Origin: Pedobacter sp. ok626 | GTDB taxonomy: Bacteria; Bacteroidota; Bacteroidia; Sphingobacteriales; Sphingobacteriaceae | Assembly: GCF_900100435.1 (NCBI RefSeq) | Contig: NZ_FNEX01000012.1 | Location: 124,001-188,000 of the forward strand | Direction: 5' to 3' | DNA length: 64,000 nucleotides | Shown: in pieces, positions 8,948 through 18,424 of the stretch | Position numbering within the stretch: the first letter of the stretch is position 1 | Layout: every line of letters begins with the position of its first letter | Translations under genes and position numbers: made by a program | The notes under the pieces: model-generated | What the model saw: only the letters and a program-made list of their open reading frames with translations | What the model was told of the DNA's origin: nothing | The model's database searches: none

Positions 8948-11900
8948 CTACGCCTTGTTGTAAAGCCACACCCTTAATAATGAAATCAACTGATCAATAT
9001 CCACCGGCTTAGAAATGTAATCCGAGGCCCCTGCAGCTATACATTTTTCCCTGTCACCCATCATAGCTTTTGCTGTAACAGCTAAAACTGGCAATTGTTT
9101 GTATGCATGAATCTTTCTAATTTCCTTTGTCGTCTCATATCCGTCCATCTCCGGCATCATCATGTCCATAAGCACTACATCCACCTTTGGATTCTCTTTA
9201 AGCATCTGTAGCGCCTCTTTTCCATCAGTAGCTGCAAGAACTTTCATTTTATGCTGTTCCAGAGCTTTGGTTAAAGAGAATATGTTCCGAACATCGTCAT
9301 CAGCAATCAGGACTGTTTTATTATTCAGGACTTCATATAAGCCGCCCAGATTTTCAGATGGCGTCTTTTTATGCTTGCCATCTATTTCCTTTTCTTCAAC
9401 CAAATGAAGAAAAAGTCCTGCTTCATCTAAAATTCTTTGGTAAGAATGTGCGGTCTTCACTACGATCGAATCTGCATATTGCTTAATCCGGGTTTCTTCA
9501 CCCTTGGATAAGTTTTTCCCCGTAAAAATAATGATCGGTAAGTTTTCCAATCCTCTGCTTTTCTTAATCGTATCAAGCGTTTCGTAAGCATTCTTATCGG
9601 GAATCCCCATATCCAGGATCACACAATCTACCTCATTCTTATTCAATGCGCCAATACTCTGGCTTACATTGCTGACTACCTCCGTCTGTATGCTATAATT
9701 ACTAAGGAAATAACTTAGCGCTTCTGCATGCTGTTTATTTTCTTCAACAATCAACACTTTTTTTGGATGCCGACTCAATGCGTCTTCCAACTTCTGAAAA
9801 ATTTGCTTCATCTGCTCTAAAGCAATTGGCTTATTGATAAAATCAACCGCCCCTTTCAGTAAACTCTCCTTCTTAACTTCAAGAGAAGACATGATATGAA
9901 CCGGTATAGGCTTGGTAACAGGGTTAGCTTTCAACTCTTCCATTACCTGCCATCCATCCTTTATTGGCAACTGTATATCCAGCAATATAGCCAAAGGCTG
10001 ATAGCGGTTCGCCAATTCAATTCCAACATCGCCACGAACAGCTACGATGCCTTTATAGTTTCTTTTCCGGGTAAACTTTAAGAGGGTTTTAGCAAAATTA
10101 GTATCGTCTTCAATAATCAAGATGACACGATCCCCGGGTTGAATATCATTCCTATCATCTTCTATTTCCTGAGGAATAAGATCAACAGTAAAACGTTCGG
10201 CAACAACAGGCTCAATTCGCTCCATGTAAATAGGCGGCACCACCGGTTCTTGGGCCAAATCCTCTTCAATATCTTCCTTACGCATCAAGGGCAAAGAAAA
10301 AGTAAACTCACTACCCACGTTTTCACTACTGGTTACCTCTATTTTTCCACCCAGAAGCTTCGCCAGTTCCCTGCTTATAGATAGACCCAGCCCTGTTCCA
10401 CCAAACTTACGACGAGTAGAACCATCTGCCTGATGAAAGGCTTCAAAAATTAACCCTTGTTTACCTAATGGAATACCAATACCCGTATCAGTAACTTTAA
10501 ATAGCATATTTTCACCCGCCTCGTCCTTGTGAACGGTCAAAACAACCTTCCCTACGGCGGTAAACTTAATGGCATTAGACAGTAAATTCTTCAGAATCTG
10601 CTCTAATCGCATTTTATCTGTATTGATAGTCGTCAATGCATCCTGCACGTCAATCATCAGTTCCAGGTGCTTATTCTTTGCCACAGGATTAAATAACGAG
10701 CGCATATCTGTTGCTACTTCAGTAATATTAACATCTGTAAATTCAAGCTTCATTTTACCAGCTTCAATTTTAGAAAGGTCCAGGATCTCGTCGATCAAAC
10801 CTAGTAATCCCTGTCCCGAACTTTGTATCACCTCCGCATATTCAATATACTCTTCATCCAAATCCTTATTCTCTGACATCAGTTTGGACAGCAACAAAAT
10901 CGAGTTTAAAGGCGTCCGCAATTCATGAGACATATTGGCGAGAAACTCAGATTTGTATTTGGTACTCTGCTCCAATAGCTCTGCTTTATGCTGTATATCC
11001 AGGTTTCGCTCCTGAATAAGCTGATTTTTTTCTTCTAATAAATTGGTCCGTTCTTCCAACTCCTGGTTACTTTGTAAAAGCTCCTCTTGTTGTACCCTTA
11101 ATTCTTCTTCAGAAGTCTGAATCCGCTGAGTTTGCGCCTCCAATTCCGCATTTAAGCCTTCAAGCTCCCTATGTTGGGCCTGTAACTCTTCGGCTTGTGC
11201 TTGTGTCTCTTCTAAAAATTCCTGCAATTTTTTGCGATTTTGAGAAACTATAATCGCTATCCCAATATTATCTGAAATGCTGTTAAAGAAATCCAATTGC
11301 AAAGGCGTATACACCTGTAAAGAGCCAAACTCCATCACGCCAATCACTTCCCCCTCTCTAAAAATCGGCACTGCAATAACATTACGTGGACGCGTAGTTC
11401 CAATCGCAAAGCTAATGGTTAACTCATTATCGGGAATATCATTAATTAAAAGTTGCTTACGAGACTGAACCGCTTGTCCCACAAGGCCTTCCCCAAATCT
11501 CAGTTTTTCCCGCTTGTACTCTTCCATCAGCGAGTAGCTACCTACTAGCTGTAACGCCCCATCATCTTCAACCAGATAAAATGCAGCGACCTGGCTATGC
11601 GTGCGTTCTACAATCTCAGCAACAACGTCATCTGCTAGCTGCTGAACACTTTTCTCGCCAACCATTTTATCATTTAGCGCAGCGATTCCTGATTGTAGCC
11701 ATTCTTTATCAGCGAGTAGTGAAAATGAATATTGCAACGATTCAGCCATCGCATTTAAAGAGCCAACCAAACTTCCCAAGCCATCTTTTTGCTCTTCATC
11801 AAGCCGTATTTGATAATCTCCGCTTGAAATCCTGTTAGCAATGCCCTGAATAACAGTAATCCGATTAGCTATTTCTTCATTTTTATGCTGTAATTCTTCT

Positions 11901-12538
11901 TGTAGTCTTAGCCTCGTATTAAAATCAAACGTAACCTTTCTGTAAAAGAATATAGTAATTAAAATGGCTAAAAAGGCTGCAAAAATGATCAATGCAGGTG
12001 TAAAACCAGCCATCTTGTTCAGATTGGCTGTCCTCAAATCCAATATCCTTTTTTCCTCTGATTCCATCACCTTAATCAGATCCCTAAGGCCATCCATATA
12101 AATTTTGCCATCGATTAGCTCGGCAACACTTACAAAGCCACCACGGCTTTTAATGTCAACCGTATTCTTCAATACCTGAAACCTTCCTTGAACAAGGTTC
12201 TCCAACTTTTTCACATTCCTTTGCTGTACAGGATTATTTTTGGTTTCAGCAAAGATCTGTTCTACCAAGCCTAAAGCAGCCTCCCGCGCCCCCTTATAAG
12301 GCTCAAGAAATTCCTTTCTTCCAGTTAGTAAATATCCTCTTTGTCCTGTTTCAGCATCCTTCATGGTCGAGATCACATCCTCAAGCTTAAAGATGACTCT
12401 GTTACTTTGAGAAACCATGTCGGCACTTTTAATCAAATTCCTTATACTCAGATAAGAGGCCAATGAGGTTATAAAAAGGATCAATAACGACAAACCTAAA
12501 CCGATACGTAGGTTATTTTTTACAGATTTCTTACTCAT
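8948..12538 (-). CDS. hybrid histidine kinase with CHASE3, HAMP, GAF and three receiver domains
   Basis: 1196 residues. Order: TM1 (about 10-31), CHASE3-type periplasmic helical sensor (about 40-175, with DAETGQRGYLLTG), TM2 (about 180-200), HAMP, GAF (about 295-440), a long Q/E-rich coiled coil (about 440-545), HisKA with H-box MSHELRTP, HATPase with DTGIGIP and GGTGLGLSI, then three receivers. Receivers 1 and 3 keep the acidic pair (EDD, DDD); receiver 2 has VEEN there but keeps its Asp in ILDMGIP. Sits between two other kinase/receiver genes in the same operon. Confidence 0.95.
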   Translation of the reverse strand: MSKKSVKNNLRIGLGLSLLILFITSLASYLSIRNLIKSADMVSQSNRVIFKLEDVISTMKDAETGQRGYLLTGRKEFLEPYKGAREAALGLVEQIFAETKNNPVQQRNVKKLENLVQGRFQVLKNTVDIKSRGGFVSVAELIDGKIYMDGLRDLIKVMESEEKRILDLRTANLNKMAGFTPALIIFAAFLAILITIFFYRKVTFDFNTRLRLQEELQHKNEEIANRITVIQGIANRISSGDYQIRLDEEQKDGLGSLVGSLNAMAESLQYSFSLLADKEWLQSGIAALNDKMVGEKSVQQLADDVVAEIVERTHSQVAAFYLVEDDGALQLVGSYSLMEEYKREKLRFGEGLVGQAVQSRKQLLINDIPDNELTISFAIGTTRPRNVIAVPIFREGEVIGVMEFGSLQVYTPLQLDFFNSISDNIGIAIIVSQNRKKLQEFLEETQAQAEELQAQHRELEGLNAELEAQTQRIQTSEEELRVQQEELLQSNQELEERTNLLEEKNQLIQERNLDIQHKAELLEQSTKYKSEFLANMSHELRTPLNSILLLSKLMSENKDLDEEYIEYAEVIQSSGQGLLGLIDEILDLSKIEAGKMKLEFTDVNITEVATDMRSLFNPVAKNKHLELMIDVQDALTTINTDKMRLEQILKNLLSNAIKFTAVGKVVLTVHKDEAGENMLFKVTDTGIGIPLGKQGLIFEAFHQADGSTRRKFGGTGLGLSISRELAKLLGGKIEVTSSENVGSEFTFSLPLMRKEDIEEDLAQEPVVPPIYMERIEPVVAERFTVDLIPQEIEDDRNDIQPGDRVILIIEDDTNFAKTLLKFTRKRNYKGIVAVRGDVGIELANRYQPLAILLDIQLPIKDGWQVMEELKANPVTKPIPVHIMSSLEVKKESLLKGAVDFINKPIALEQMKQIFQKLEDALSRHPKKVLIVEENKQHAEALSYFLSNYSIQTEVVSNVSQSIGALNKNEVDCVILDMGIPDKNAYETLDTIKKSRGLENLPIIIFTGKNLSKGEETRIKQYADSIVVKTAHSYQRILDEAGLFLHLVEEKEIDGKHKKTPSENLGGLYEVLNNKTVLIADDDVRNIFSLTKALEQHKMKVLAATDGKEALQMLKENPKVDVVLMDMMMPEMDGYETTKEIRKIHAYKQLPVLAVTAKAMMGDREKCIAAGASDYISKPVDIDQLISLLRVWLYNKA

Positions 12539-12550
12539 ACAAATATTCTT

Positions 12551-13681
12551 TTACTCCGTTTCAGGATTGGACACTAAGGGTAAGGTGAAATAAAACTCAG
12601 ATCCTTCTCCTAGTTTACTTTCTACACCAACTTCACCCCCATGTCTATTGATAATTTCGGCTGAAATGTATAAACCGATTCCCAATCCTTGAAAATGAAT
12701 CGATGTTTCTTCAACCCTATAAAACTTCTCAAATACACTCTTTTGTAGCTCTGGGGCAATCCCTATTCCAAAATCACGAACACCAACATACAATTGATCT
12801 GCTGTTGTTTTGACATTCACTTCTATTTCGTTTGTTCCAGGCGAATACTTAATTGCATTCGTTAAAAAATTGACAATCACCTGCTCTATTCGCATCTCAT
12901 CGGCATAAATTTCTTTAGGGGCCTCGCCCTTTCTGCTAATTTTAAATTCTGGATTGGCCTGATGAATAACCTCGATCACTCCATCAAGTAAGGTATCAAA
13001 TACAAAGTGCTTTTTATTGAATTTTAATTTGCCACTCTCTATTTTAGAAATGTCCAAAAGGTCTGCAATAAGCTCATTGAGCTTTTCTAACTGAACCTGG
13101 GCTTTAGCGAGGTGCTTTTTTACGGTAGAGATATCCCCTTTATCTACGCTTCGGGCTAATAATTGCACATACCCCTTTACACTTGTTAAAGGAGTTTTTA
13201 ACTCATGACTTGCAATACTAATGAACTCGTCCTTTTTCCGCTCTGCTCTTTTCCGAAACTCAATCTCATCTAATAATGCTTTTTGTATTTCGATGAGTTT
13301 TCTGCTTTGTTCGTAAATTCGATAAAACGTTTTCACCTTTAAGAGCAAAATATCCATATCTACCGGCTTTGTGATATAATCCAGGCCACCTGAAGAATAG
13401 CCTTTAGCGATAAACTTAAGTTCAGTATTTGCAGCAGACAGGAAGATAATTGCCGTTTCTTTGGCCTTGCTGTAGCCAGAAATCGCTTCCGCGACTTCAA
13501 ATCCGTCCATCCCTGGCATTTGAACATCAAGGATAATCAAGACGTACTCATTTTTAAGTACTTTTTTTAAGGCCTCTTCACCGGATGATGCGGTATCTAC
13601 TTCAAAATTATGTCTCTCCAGAACCTTCTTTAAAGAAATCAGGTTCTCGGGGGTATCATCTACAATTAATATCATTATCAA
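12551..13681 (-). CDS. receiver-histidine kinase fusion
   Basis: 376 residues: an N-terminal receiver (ILIVDDTPEN, LIILDVQMPGMDGFE, YITKPVD), a short helical linker, HisKA with ASHELKTPL, and HATPase with RDFGIGIAPE and GLGIGLYIS. There is no membrane segment, so it is cytoplasmic and probably receives phosphate or signal from another component. It is the first gene of the six-gene signalling operon, with a palindrome-rich region directly upstream. Confidence 0.94.
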   Translation of the reverse strand: MIMILIVDDTPENLISLKKVLERHNFEVDTASSGEEALKKVLKNEYVLIILDVQMPGMDGFEVAEAISGYSKAKETAIIFLSAANTELKFIAKGYSSGGLDYITKPVDMDILLLKVKTFYRIYEQSRKLIEIQKALLDEIEFRKRAERKKDEFISIASHELKTPLTSVKGYVQLLARSVDKGDISTVKKHLAKAQVQLEKLNELIADLLDISKIESGKLKFNKKHFVFDTLLDGVIEVIHQANPEFKISRKGEAPKEIYADEMRIEQVIVNFLTNAIKYSPGTNEIEVNVKTTADQLYVGVRDFGIGIAPELQKSVFEKFYRVEETSIHFQGLGIGLYISAEIINRHGGEVGVESKLGEGSEFYFTLPLVSNPETE

Positions 13682-13690
13682 AAATAAATA

Positions 13691-13772
13691 AGGCTTATAA
13701 ACTTTTGGCGACAGCGCAGAGCATTAGTTTTGCATTAAAGTTATATAAACTTTATAAGTTTAAACTTATAAA
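13691..13772. promoter_or_regulatory. palindrome cluster upstream of the signalling operon
   Basis: A perfect 22-bp palindrome, TTTATAAGTT followed by TAAACTTATAAA, spans 13751-13772. The adjacent bases add AAACTT-TAT-AAGTTT (about 13747-13761), and a related CTTATAAACTTTT occurs at 13694. The cluster lies between the zinc peptidase stop and the first kinase ATG (13681), so it may be an operator for the operon. The AT-only composition also allows a chance match or a weak hairpin. Confidence 0.4.
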
Positions 13773-13797
13773 TAATCATTTTGTTGCAAAAAAGAAA

Positions 13798-14637
13798 TTA
13801 TAACCTTGCAGAATTAAAAGTATCTCCCTGCTTAAAATCACCAGTATCGAAGCCTTTTTTAAACCAATACATTCGTTGGGCTGATGTACCATGGGTAAAC
13901 GCATCAGGAACAACTTGTCCCTGTGCTTGCTGCTGAAGTTTATCATCACCAATCGCATTTGCAGCTGTCAACGCCTCTTCAATATCGCCTTCTTCCAATC
14001 TAAAATTAGCGAGATTCTGGGCATCGTGCGCCCACAGACCGGCAAAAAAATCGGCCTGTAATTCTAATTTAACAGATAATTTATTGTATTCTACCTCGCT
14101 CAGCCGGGCTCTGGCACGTTGCACCTGTTCCGAAATCCCCAGTAAATTCTGAATATGATGCCCTACCTCATGGGCAATCACATAAGCTTGCGCAAAATCG
14201 CCAGCAGCACCAAAGCGGTCTTTTAGGTCTTTATAAAAAGTAAGATCAATATATACGCGACGATCCGCTGGGCAATAGAATGGTCCTACGGCAGCACTGG
14301 CATTCCCACAGGCAGATTGAACACTGTTATCAAACAGCGTAAGCACAGGGGGTTCATATACCCGTCCCATTTTCTTGAACTGCGCATACCAAACAGAATC
14401 TGTTGACTCCAGAACACCAGCAACAAACTTGCCTTCAGCATCTTGGGGAACACCCTGTTTGCCGACAACATTCGCCTCATCACCCATAGGTAACTGGCTA
14501 ACTAAACCTGTAAAATCCTGACCAAAGATAAGACCGAGCACAACAACAACTATAGCTGCACCGCCGCCAAGTACCTTGCCGCCAGTCATCCCTCTTCTAT
14601 CGTCAACATTGCCACTTCCTTTACCGAACCATTGCAT
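13798..14637 (-). CDS. neutral zinc metallopeptidase (YpfJ/KPN_02809 family)
   Basis: 279 residues of family length. The N-terminus is short and cytoplasmic with DDRRG, followed by one TM helix (about 24-42, VVVVLGLIFG). The extracytoplasmic domain carries the metal motif HEVGHH in VIAHEVGHHIQ, a CGNASAAVGPFYCP loop typical of the family and LQADFFAGLWAH. Its substrate is unknown in general. The upstream region toward gltX can fold into a long hairpin that covers its ribosome-binding site. Confidence 0.87.
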   Translation of the reverse strand: MQWFGKGSGNVDDRRGMTGGKVLGGGAAIVVVVLGLIFGQDFTGLVSQLPMGDEANVVGKQGVPQDAEGKFVAGVLESTDSVWYAQFKKMGRVYEPPVLTLFDNSVQSACGNASAAVGPFYCPADRRVYIDLTFYKDLKDRFGAAGDFAQAYVIAHEVGHHIQNLLGISEQVQRARARLSEVEYNKLSVKLELQADFFAGLWAHDAQNLANFRLEEGDIEEALTAANAIGDDKLQQQAQGQVVPDAFTHGTSAQRMYWFKKGFDTGDFKQGDTFNSARL

Positions 14638-14642
14638 ATAAA

Positions 14643-14701
14643 TTCCTTTTAATTTGGTTAATAACAGGCTGGGACAATTGTTATACCAAAATTAAAAGGA
14701 A
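14643..14701 (-). promoter_or_regulatory. long hairpin covering the ribosome-binding site of the zinc peptidase gene
   Basis: The 5' arm on the minus strand, TTCCTTTTAATTTTGGT, pairs with ACCAAATTAAAAGGAA nearer the gene (one bulge), and ATAAC/GTTAT extends the stem inward. The AAAAGGAA in the 3' arm is the only Shine-Dalgarno-like sequence before the ATG at 14637. A -7-like box TAATTTTG (14694-14687) lies inside the hairpin, so transcripts from there would lack the 5' arm while read-through from gltX would include it. It could also end gltX transcription, though no T-tract follows. Confidence 0.5.
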
Positions 14702-14708
14702 GCTCAGT

Positions 14709-16217
14709 TTAATTAAAGGCAGCTATTGCTTTATGAATTCTTTTTATGGTTTCTTCAGCGCCAAGAGCTACTGCAATATCAAATACTCCAGGGCCAAATT
14801 TTCCGCCAACCAACATAATTCTAAAAGGCAACATCAACTCTCCTGGTTTAAAATTATGTGCCGTAGCGAGTGATTTGAACTTTTCTTCCAGTTCTATACC
14901 AGTCAATCCCTCTTTCAACTCTAAAGCATAGGATTCAAAAAAGGCAGCCTTTTCAGGTGTCCATTTTGGTTTCACAGCATCCAAATCATATCCTGCTGGT
15001 GCAGTAAAAAAATATATACTTTGCGCAACAAAATCCGTTAATAGCGTACAGCGATCTTTAATTAGGTCAATTACCTTTTCCAGATAAGTCTCGTCATTTA
15101 AAACTATGGCCTGAGCATTAAACGCTTCTTTTACAAAAGGAAGCAGCGCTTTTGAGCTGGTATGTTTAATCCACTCCTGGTTATACCATTTTGCTTTTTC
15201 GAAATCAAATTTAGCTCCGGCTTTGCTGATTCTCTCGATCGAAAATTTCTCGATCAATTCATTTAAGGTAAATATTTCCTGATCCGTTCCGTCATTCCAA
15301 CCCAGCATAGCCAGTAGGTTTACAAACGCTTCAGGCATAAAACCAAGTTCCTTAAAACCTTTTGTTAAATCGCCGGTTTTAGGGTCAGTCCAATTTTGTG
15401 CGTATACAGGGAATCCTAATCTATCACCATCTCTTTTACTCAGCTTACCATTTCCATCGGGCTTTAAAATTAAAGGTAAATGCACCCATTGAGGCATTTC
15501 ATTATCCCAGCCCAGATATCTCCATAATAAAATATGAATTGGTGCCGAAGGAAGCCATTCTTCGCCTCTAAATACATGGCTAATCTCCATTGCCTTATCG
15601 TCAGCAACAACTGCCAGGTGATAGGTTGGCATTCCATCTGCTTTTAGCAGAACTTTATCATCTACCAAATTGGTCTCAAAACTAACGTGCCCTCTTATCA
15701 AATCAGTAAAAGAAACAACTTCGTTTTCAGGTATTTTAATACGCACTACATATGGCGTATTGCTTGCTAAAAGTGCCTCTACCTCAGCCTCGGTTAAAGT
15801 AAGGGAGTTTCTCATAGCCCCTCTTGTAGCCAATCCGTAAGTAAAGTTTGGTATCTGTTTTCTTTTGACATCCAGTTCTTCTGGGGTATCAAAAGCGTAA
15901 TAAGCATATCCATCAGCAATCAACTGATCTGCATATTGTTTGTAGGTTGCTTTCCGCTCACTTTGACGGTAGGGGCCAAAGTTGCCCTCTTGCTCCGGAC
16001 TCTCATCTGGAACCATGCCACACCATTTAAGGCAGGAAACGATATATTCCTCGGCACCTTCCACAAAACGTGTCTGATCAGTATCCTCAATCCGCAAAAT
16101 AAATGTACCGTTGTGCTTTTTTGCAAACAGATAATTAAATAAAGCGGTACGTACACCGCCCAAATGCAGGCCGCCGGTTGGGCTCGGGGCGAATCTTACT
16201 CTTACTTTCTTTTCCAT
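14709..16217 (-). CDS. gltX: glutamyl-tRNA synthetase
   Basis: 502 residues, standard for bacterial GluRS. The HIGH equivalent is HLGG at 18-21 in FAPSPTGGLHLGGVRTAL; KLSKRDG near residue 257 is the KMSKS loop. The C-terminal helical anticodon-binding domain follows. Together with glnS in the same window it suggests a discriminating GluRS. Start is ATG at 16217 with a close TATCTTTG box. Confidence 0.97.
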   Translation of the reverse strand: MEKKVRVRFAPSPTGGLHLGGVRTALFNYLFAKKHNGTFILRIEDTDQTRFVEGAEEYIVSCLKWCGMVPDESPEQEGNFGPYRQSERKATYKQYADQLIADGYAYYAFDTPEELDVKRKQIPNFTYGLATRGAMRNSLTLTEAEVEALLASNTPYVVRIKIPENEVVSFTDLIRGHVSFETNLVDDKVLLKADGMPTYHLAVVADDKAMEISHVFRGEEWLPSAPIHILLWRYLGWDNEMPQWVHLPLILKPDGNGKLSKRDGDRLGFPVYAQNWTDPKTGDLTKGFKELGFMPEAFVNLLAMLGWNDGTDQEIFTLNELIEKFSIERISKAGAKFDFEKAKWYNQEWIKHTSSKALLPFVKEAFNAQAIVLNDETYLEKVIDLIKDRCTLLTDFVAQSIYFFTAPAGYDLDAVKPKWTPEKAAFFESYALELKEGLTGIELEEKFKSLATAHNFKPGELMLPFRIMLVGGKFGPGVFDIAVALGAEETIKRIHKAIAAFN

Positions 16218-16228
16218 ATTACGAACTA

Positions 16229-16236
16229 CAAAGATA
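16229..16236 (-). promoter_or_regulatory. -7 box TATCTTTG ahead of gltX
   Basis: On the minus strand TATCTTTG matches TAnnTTTG and ends 11 bp before the gltX ATG, implying a very short leader. No convincing -33 element was seen. Confidence 0.42.
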
Positions 16237-16306
16237 TATTTTTTACCGCGTTACCGTTCAATTGATACATTTTTGAATGCTATTTTGTAATTTGCCATCA
16301 CATTCT

Positions 16307-17524
16307 ATGAACCCTTACGAGAAAAAACGCCGCTGGAAGTTCTTTTTACTTGTCTTTGCCATTGTAATTGGCACGGCATCCGTTGTCTATAGCGACTTCT
16401 TCGTAAAAAAGATGGAGCGAGAAGAACAGCTTCAATTTCAGCTATATGTAAAAGTAACAGAGCAATCGCTAGCTATGTATGATGACGATCGGTATACCAG
16501 TTTGATAGACCTGATCCGAACAAACACAAAGCTTCCCGTAATCATGATTGATTCTGAAGGCGCAATCCTTTCTTATCAGGGATTAGACTCTACAAAAACG
16601 AATTACGAAGTAGAAAAACAACCTAACAAAACTTACGATCCTGCTTATTTTTCGCGTGAGCTACGTAAAATGAAAAAGCAGCATCCGCCAACGCCAATTA
16701 TTGGTCTGGATGGCACCAGATGGTACATTTACTATAAAGATTCTGCCACATTAACACAACTGCGCTATTTCCCCTATATCCAATTGGCCGTAATCGGTCT
16801 GTTTTTACTCACGGCCTATGTGGCCTTTAGCGCTGCGCGTAAAGCAGAACAGGACCAGGTATGGGTAGGTATGGCAAAAGAAACAGCCCATCAACTAGGC
16901 ACTCCAATCTCATCACTCATGGCTTGGGTAGAGCTCATCAAATCAAGATTTGATGCAGAAGACGATCCCTTAATTGCCGAAATGGAAAATGACATTAAAC
17001 GTCTGGAAGTAATTACCGACCGTTTTTCAAAAATTGGATCTAAACCAATTGTCGAAGACCATGTCGTGTATGCTGTGATCTATAATTTTGTTGAATATTT
17101 CAAACTTCGAACATCAGACAAGGTGATCTTCGAAATCATTGGGGATGAACAAGTAAGGGCCTTATTAAATGTACCCCTGTTTGACTGGGTTATAGAGAAC
17201 TTGCTGAAAAACGCAGCAAATGCAATCGAAAACGAAGGTAAAATCACGATAAACATTATCGAAAACTTAACCAAAGAGGAAGTTTTCATAGACGTAACCG
17301 ACACTGGAAAAGGGATTGCACGATCTAAATTTGACGCCGTATTTCAGCCCGGCTACACAACTCGTAAGCGCGGTTGGGGTTTAGGCTTGTCGCTTACCAA
17401 AAGAATCGTTGAAAACTACCATAATGGCCAAATCTTTGTTAAAGACTCGGAGCTTGGCAAAGGCACCACCTTTCGTATCATTTTAAAAAGTAGCATTACT
17501 TATGAACCGACCTCAAACGCATGA
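16307..17524 (+). CDS. membrane sensor histidine kinase (orphan)
   Basis: 405 residues from the ATG at 16307 (an in-frame ATG at 16277 would add ten residues that do not resemble the family). TM1 is about 8-26, a periplasmic sensor about 27-155, TM2 about 160-180. The H-box is KETAHQLGTPISS, and the HATPase shows ENLLKNAANAIE, DTGKGI and GWGLGLSL. No response regulator is adjacent. Its 3' end overlaps the DinB-like gene by 23 bp and a thioesterase overlaps that one, forming a three-gene unit. Confidence 0.9.
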   Translation: MNPYEKKRRWKFFLLVFAIVIGTASVVYSDFFVKKMEREEQLQFQLYVKVTEQSLAMYDDDRYTSLIDLIRTNTKLPVIMIDSEGAILSYQGLDSTKTNYEVEKQPNKTYDPAYFSRELRKMKKQHPPTPIIGLDGTRWYIYYKDSATLTQLRYFPYIQLAVIGLFLLTAYVAFSAARKAEQDQVWVGMAKETAHQLGTPISSLMAWVELIKSRFDAEDDPLIAEMENDIKRLEVITDRFSKIGSKPIVEDHVVYAVIYNFVEYFKLRTSDKVIFEIIGDEQVRALLNVPLFDWVIENLLKNAANAIENEGKITINIIENLTKEEVFIDVTDTGKGIARSKFDAVFQPGYTTRKRGWGLGLSLTKRIVENYHNGQIFVKDSELGKGTTFRIILKSSITYEPTSNA

Positions 17525-18005
17525 GTATCCCGTATGGGCTGAACAATATATCAGCCTCGTTGAGGATGATGTACTCGAATTATTAAAAAGGCAAGCCACA
17601 GAGTTTCCGGATTTTGTAAATGATCTGGTTGAAAAAGCGGACTATGCCTATGCCCCCGGAAAATGGACCATTAAACAGCTTATTGGCCATATCATAGATA
17701 CAGAACGCATTCTGGTGTATCGCTTAACCTGCTTTGCACGCGGAGAAAACCATGCACTTCCAGGCTTTGATGAGGATGACTACGTAACACATGCGCATTT
17801 TCAGGATCGGAGCTTATTAAGCCTCTCCGAAGAGTTTTCTTTGTTGAGAAGGGCGAACATGTTTTTATTCAATTCCCTAGTAGAAAAAGAATTAAATAGA
17901 AGTGGCACAGCATCTGAGCGCCAGATTACAGTAAGAGCCCTACTCTACGTAATCCCTGGACACATCATACACCACACAGAAATCATTAAAAGTCGTTATT
18001 TATGA
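17502..18005 (+). CDS. DinB-like metal-dependent family protein
   Basis: 167 residues of a DinB/YfiT four-helix bundle: KWTIKQLIGHIIDTERI with the first metal His, and PGHIIHHTEIIKSRYL with the C-terminal His pair. Members use divalent metal, and some transfer small thiols; the function of this one is unknown. Translationally linked on both sides: it starts 23 bp inside the kinase gene and shares ATGA with the thioesterase. Confidence 0.85.
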   Translation: MNRPQTHEYPVWAEQYISLVEDDVLELLKRQATEFPDFVNDLVEKADYAYAPGKWTIKQLIGHIIDTERILVYRLTCFARGENHALPGFDEDDYVTHAHFQDRSLLSLSEEFSLLRRANMFLFNSLVEKELNRSGTASERQITVRALLYVIPGHIIHHTEIIKSRYL

Positions 18006-18424
18006 TTTGGTTTAAAGAATTTACACCCGAGCAGCTAAACGATAGACCTACAAACCACATGGGGGCTTTTCTGGAGATTAAGTTTACAGAAGTAGCTGAA
18101 GATGCGCTGACAGCAACCATGCCTGTAGATGAGCGTACCCATCAACCCGCAGGAATTTTACATGGTGGAGCCTCTGTAGTCCTGGCCGAAACGCTTGGTA
18201 GTGTCGCTTCCTACATGTGCATCGATCCTGAAAAATACCAGGCCGTCGGCCTTGAAGTTAATGCCAACCACCTCAGACCGGTTAAATCAGGCTTGGTAAC
18301 AGGTATTTGTAAGCCACTCCATATTGGCGCTAAAACCCATGTTTGGGAAATCAAGATCTATAATGATAAAGGAAAAATGAACTGCATCAGCAGACTTACA
18401 GTGGCCATTATCAATAAAGCCTGA
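18002..18424 (+). CDS. PaaI-type hotdog-fold thioesterase
   Basis: 140 residues. The hotdog signature MGAFLEIKFTEV, HQPAGILHGGASVVLAETLGS and VGLEVNANHLRPVKSG matches acyl-CoA thioesterases of the PaaI/MenI group; HGG with the following Glu marks the active site. Starts with the ATGA overlap to the DinB-like gene and ends one base before the convergent Crp-like gene, with no terminator seen. Confidence 0.88.
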   Translation: MIWFKEFTPEQLNDRPTNHMGAFLEIKFTEVAEDALTATMPVDERTHQPAGILHGGASVVLAETLGSVASYMCIDPEKYQAVGLEVNANHLRPVKSGLVTGICKPLHIGAKTHVWEIKIYNDKGKMNCISRLTVAIINKA

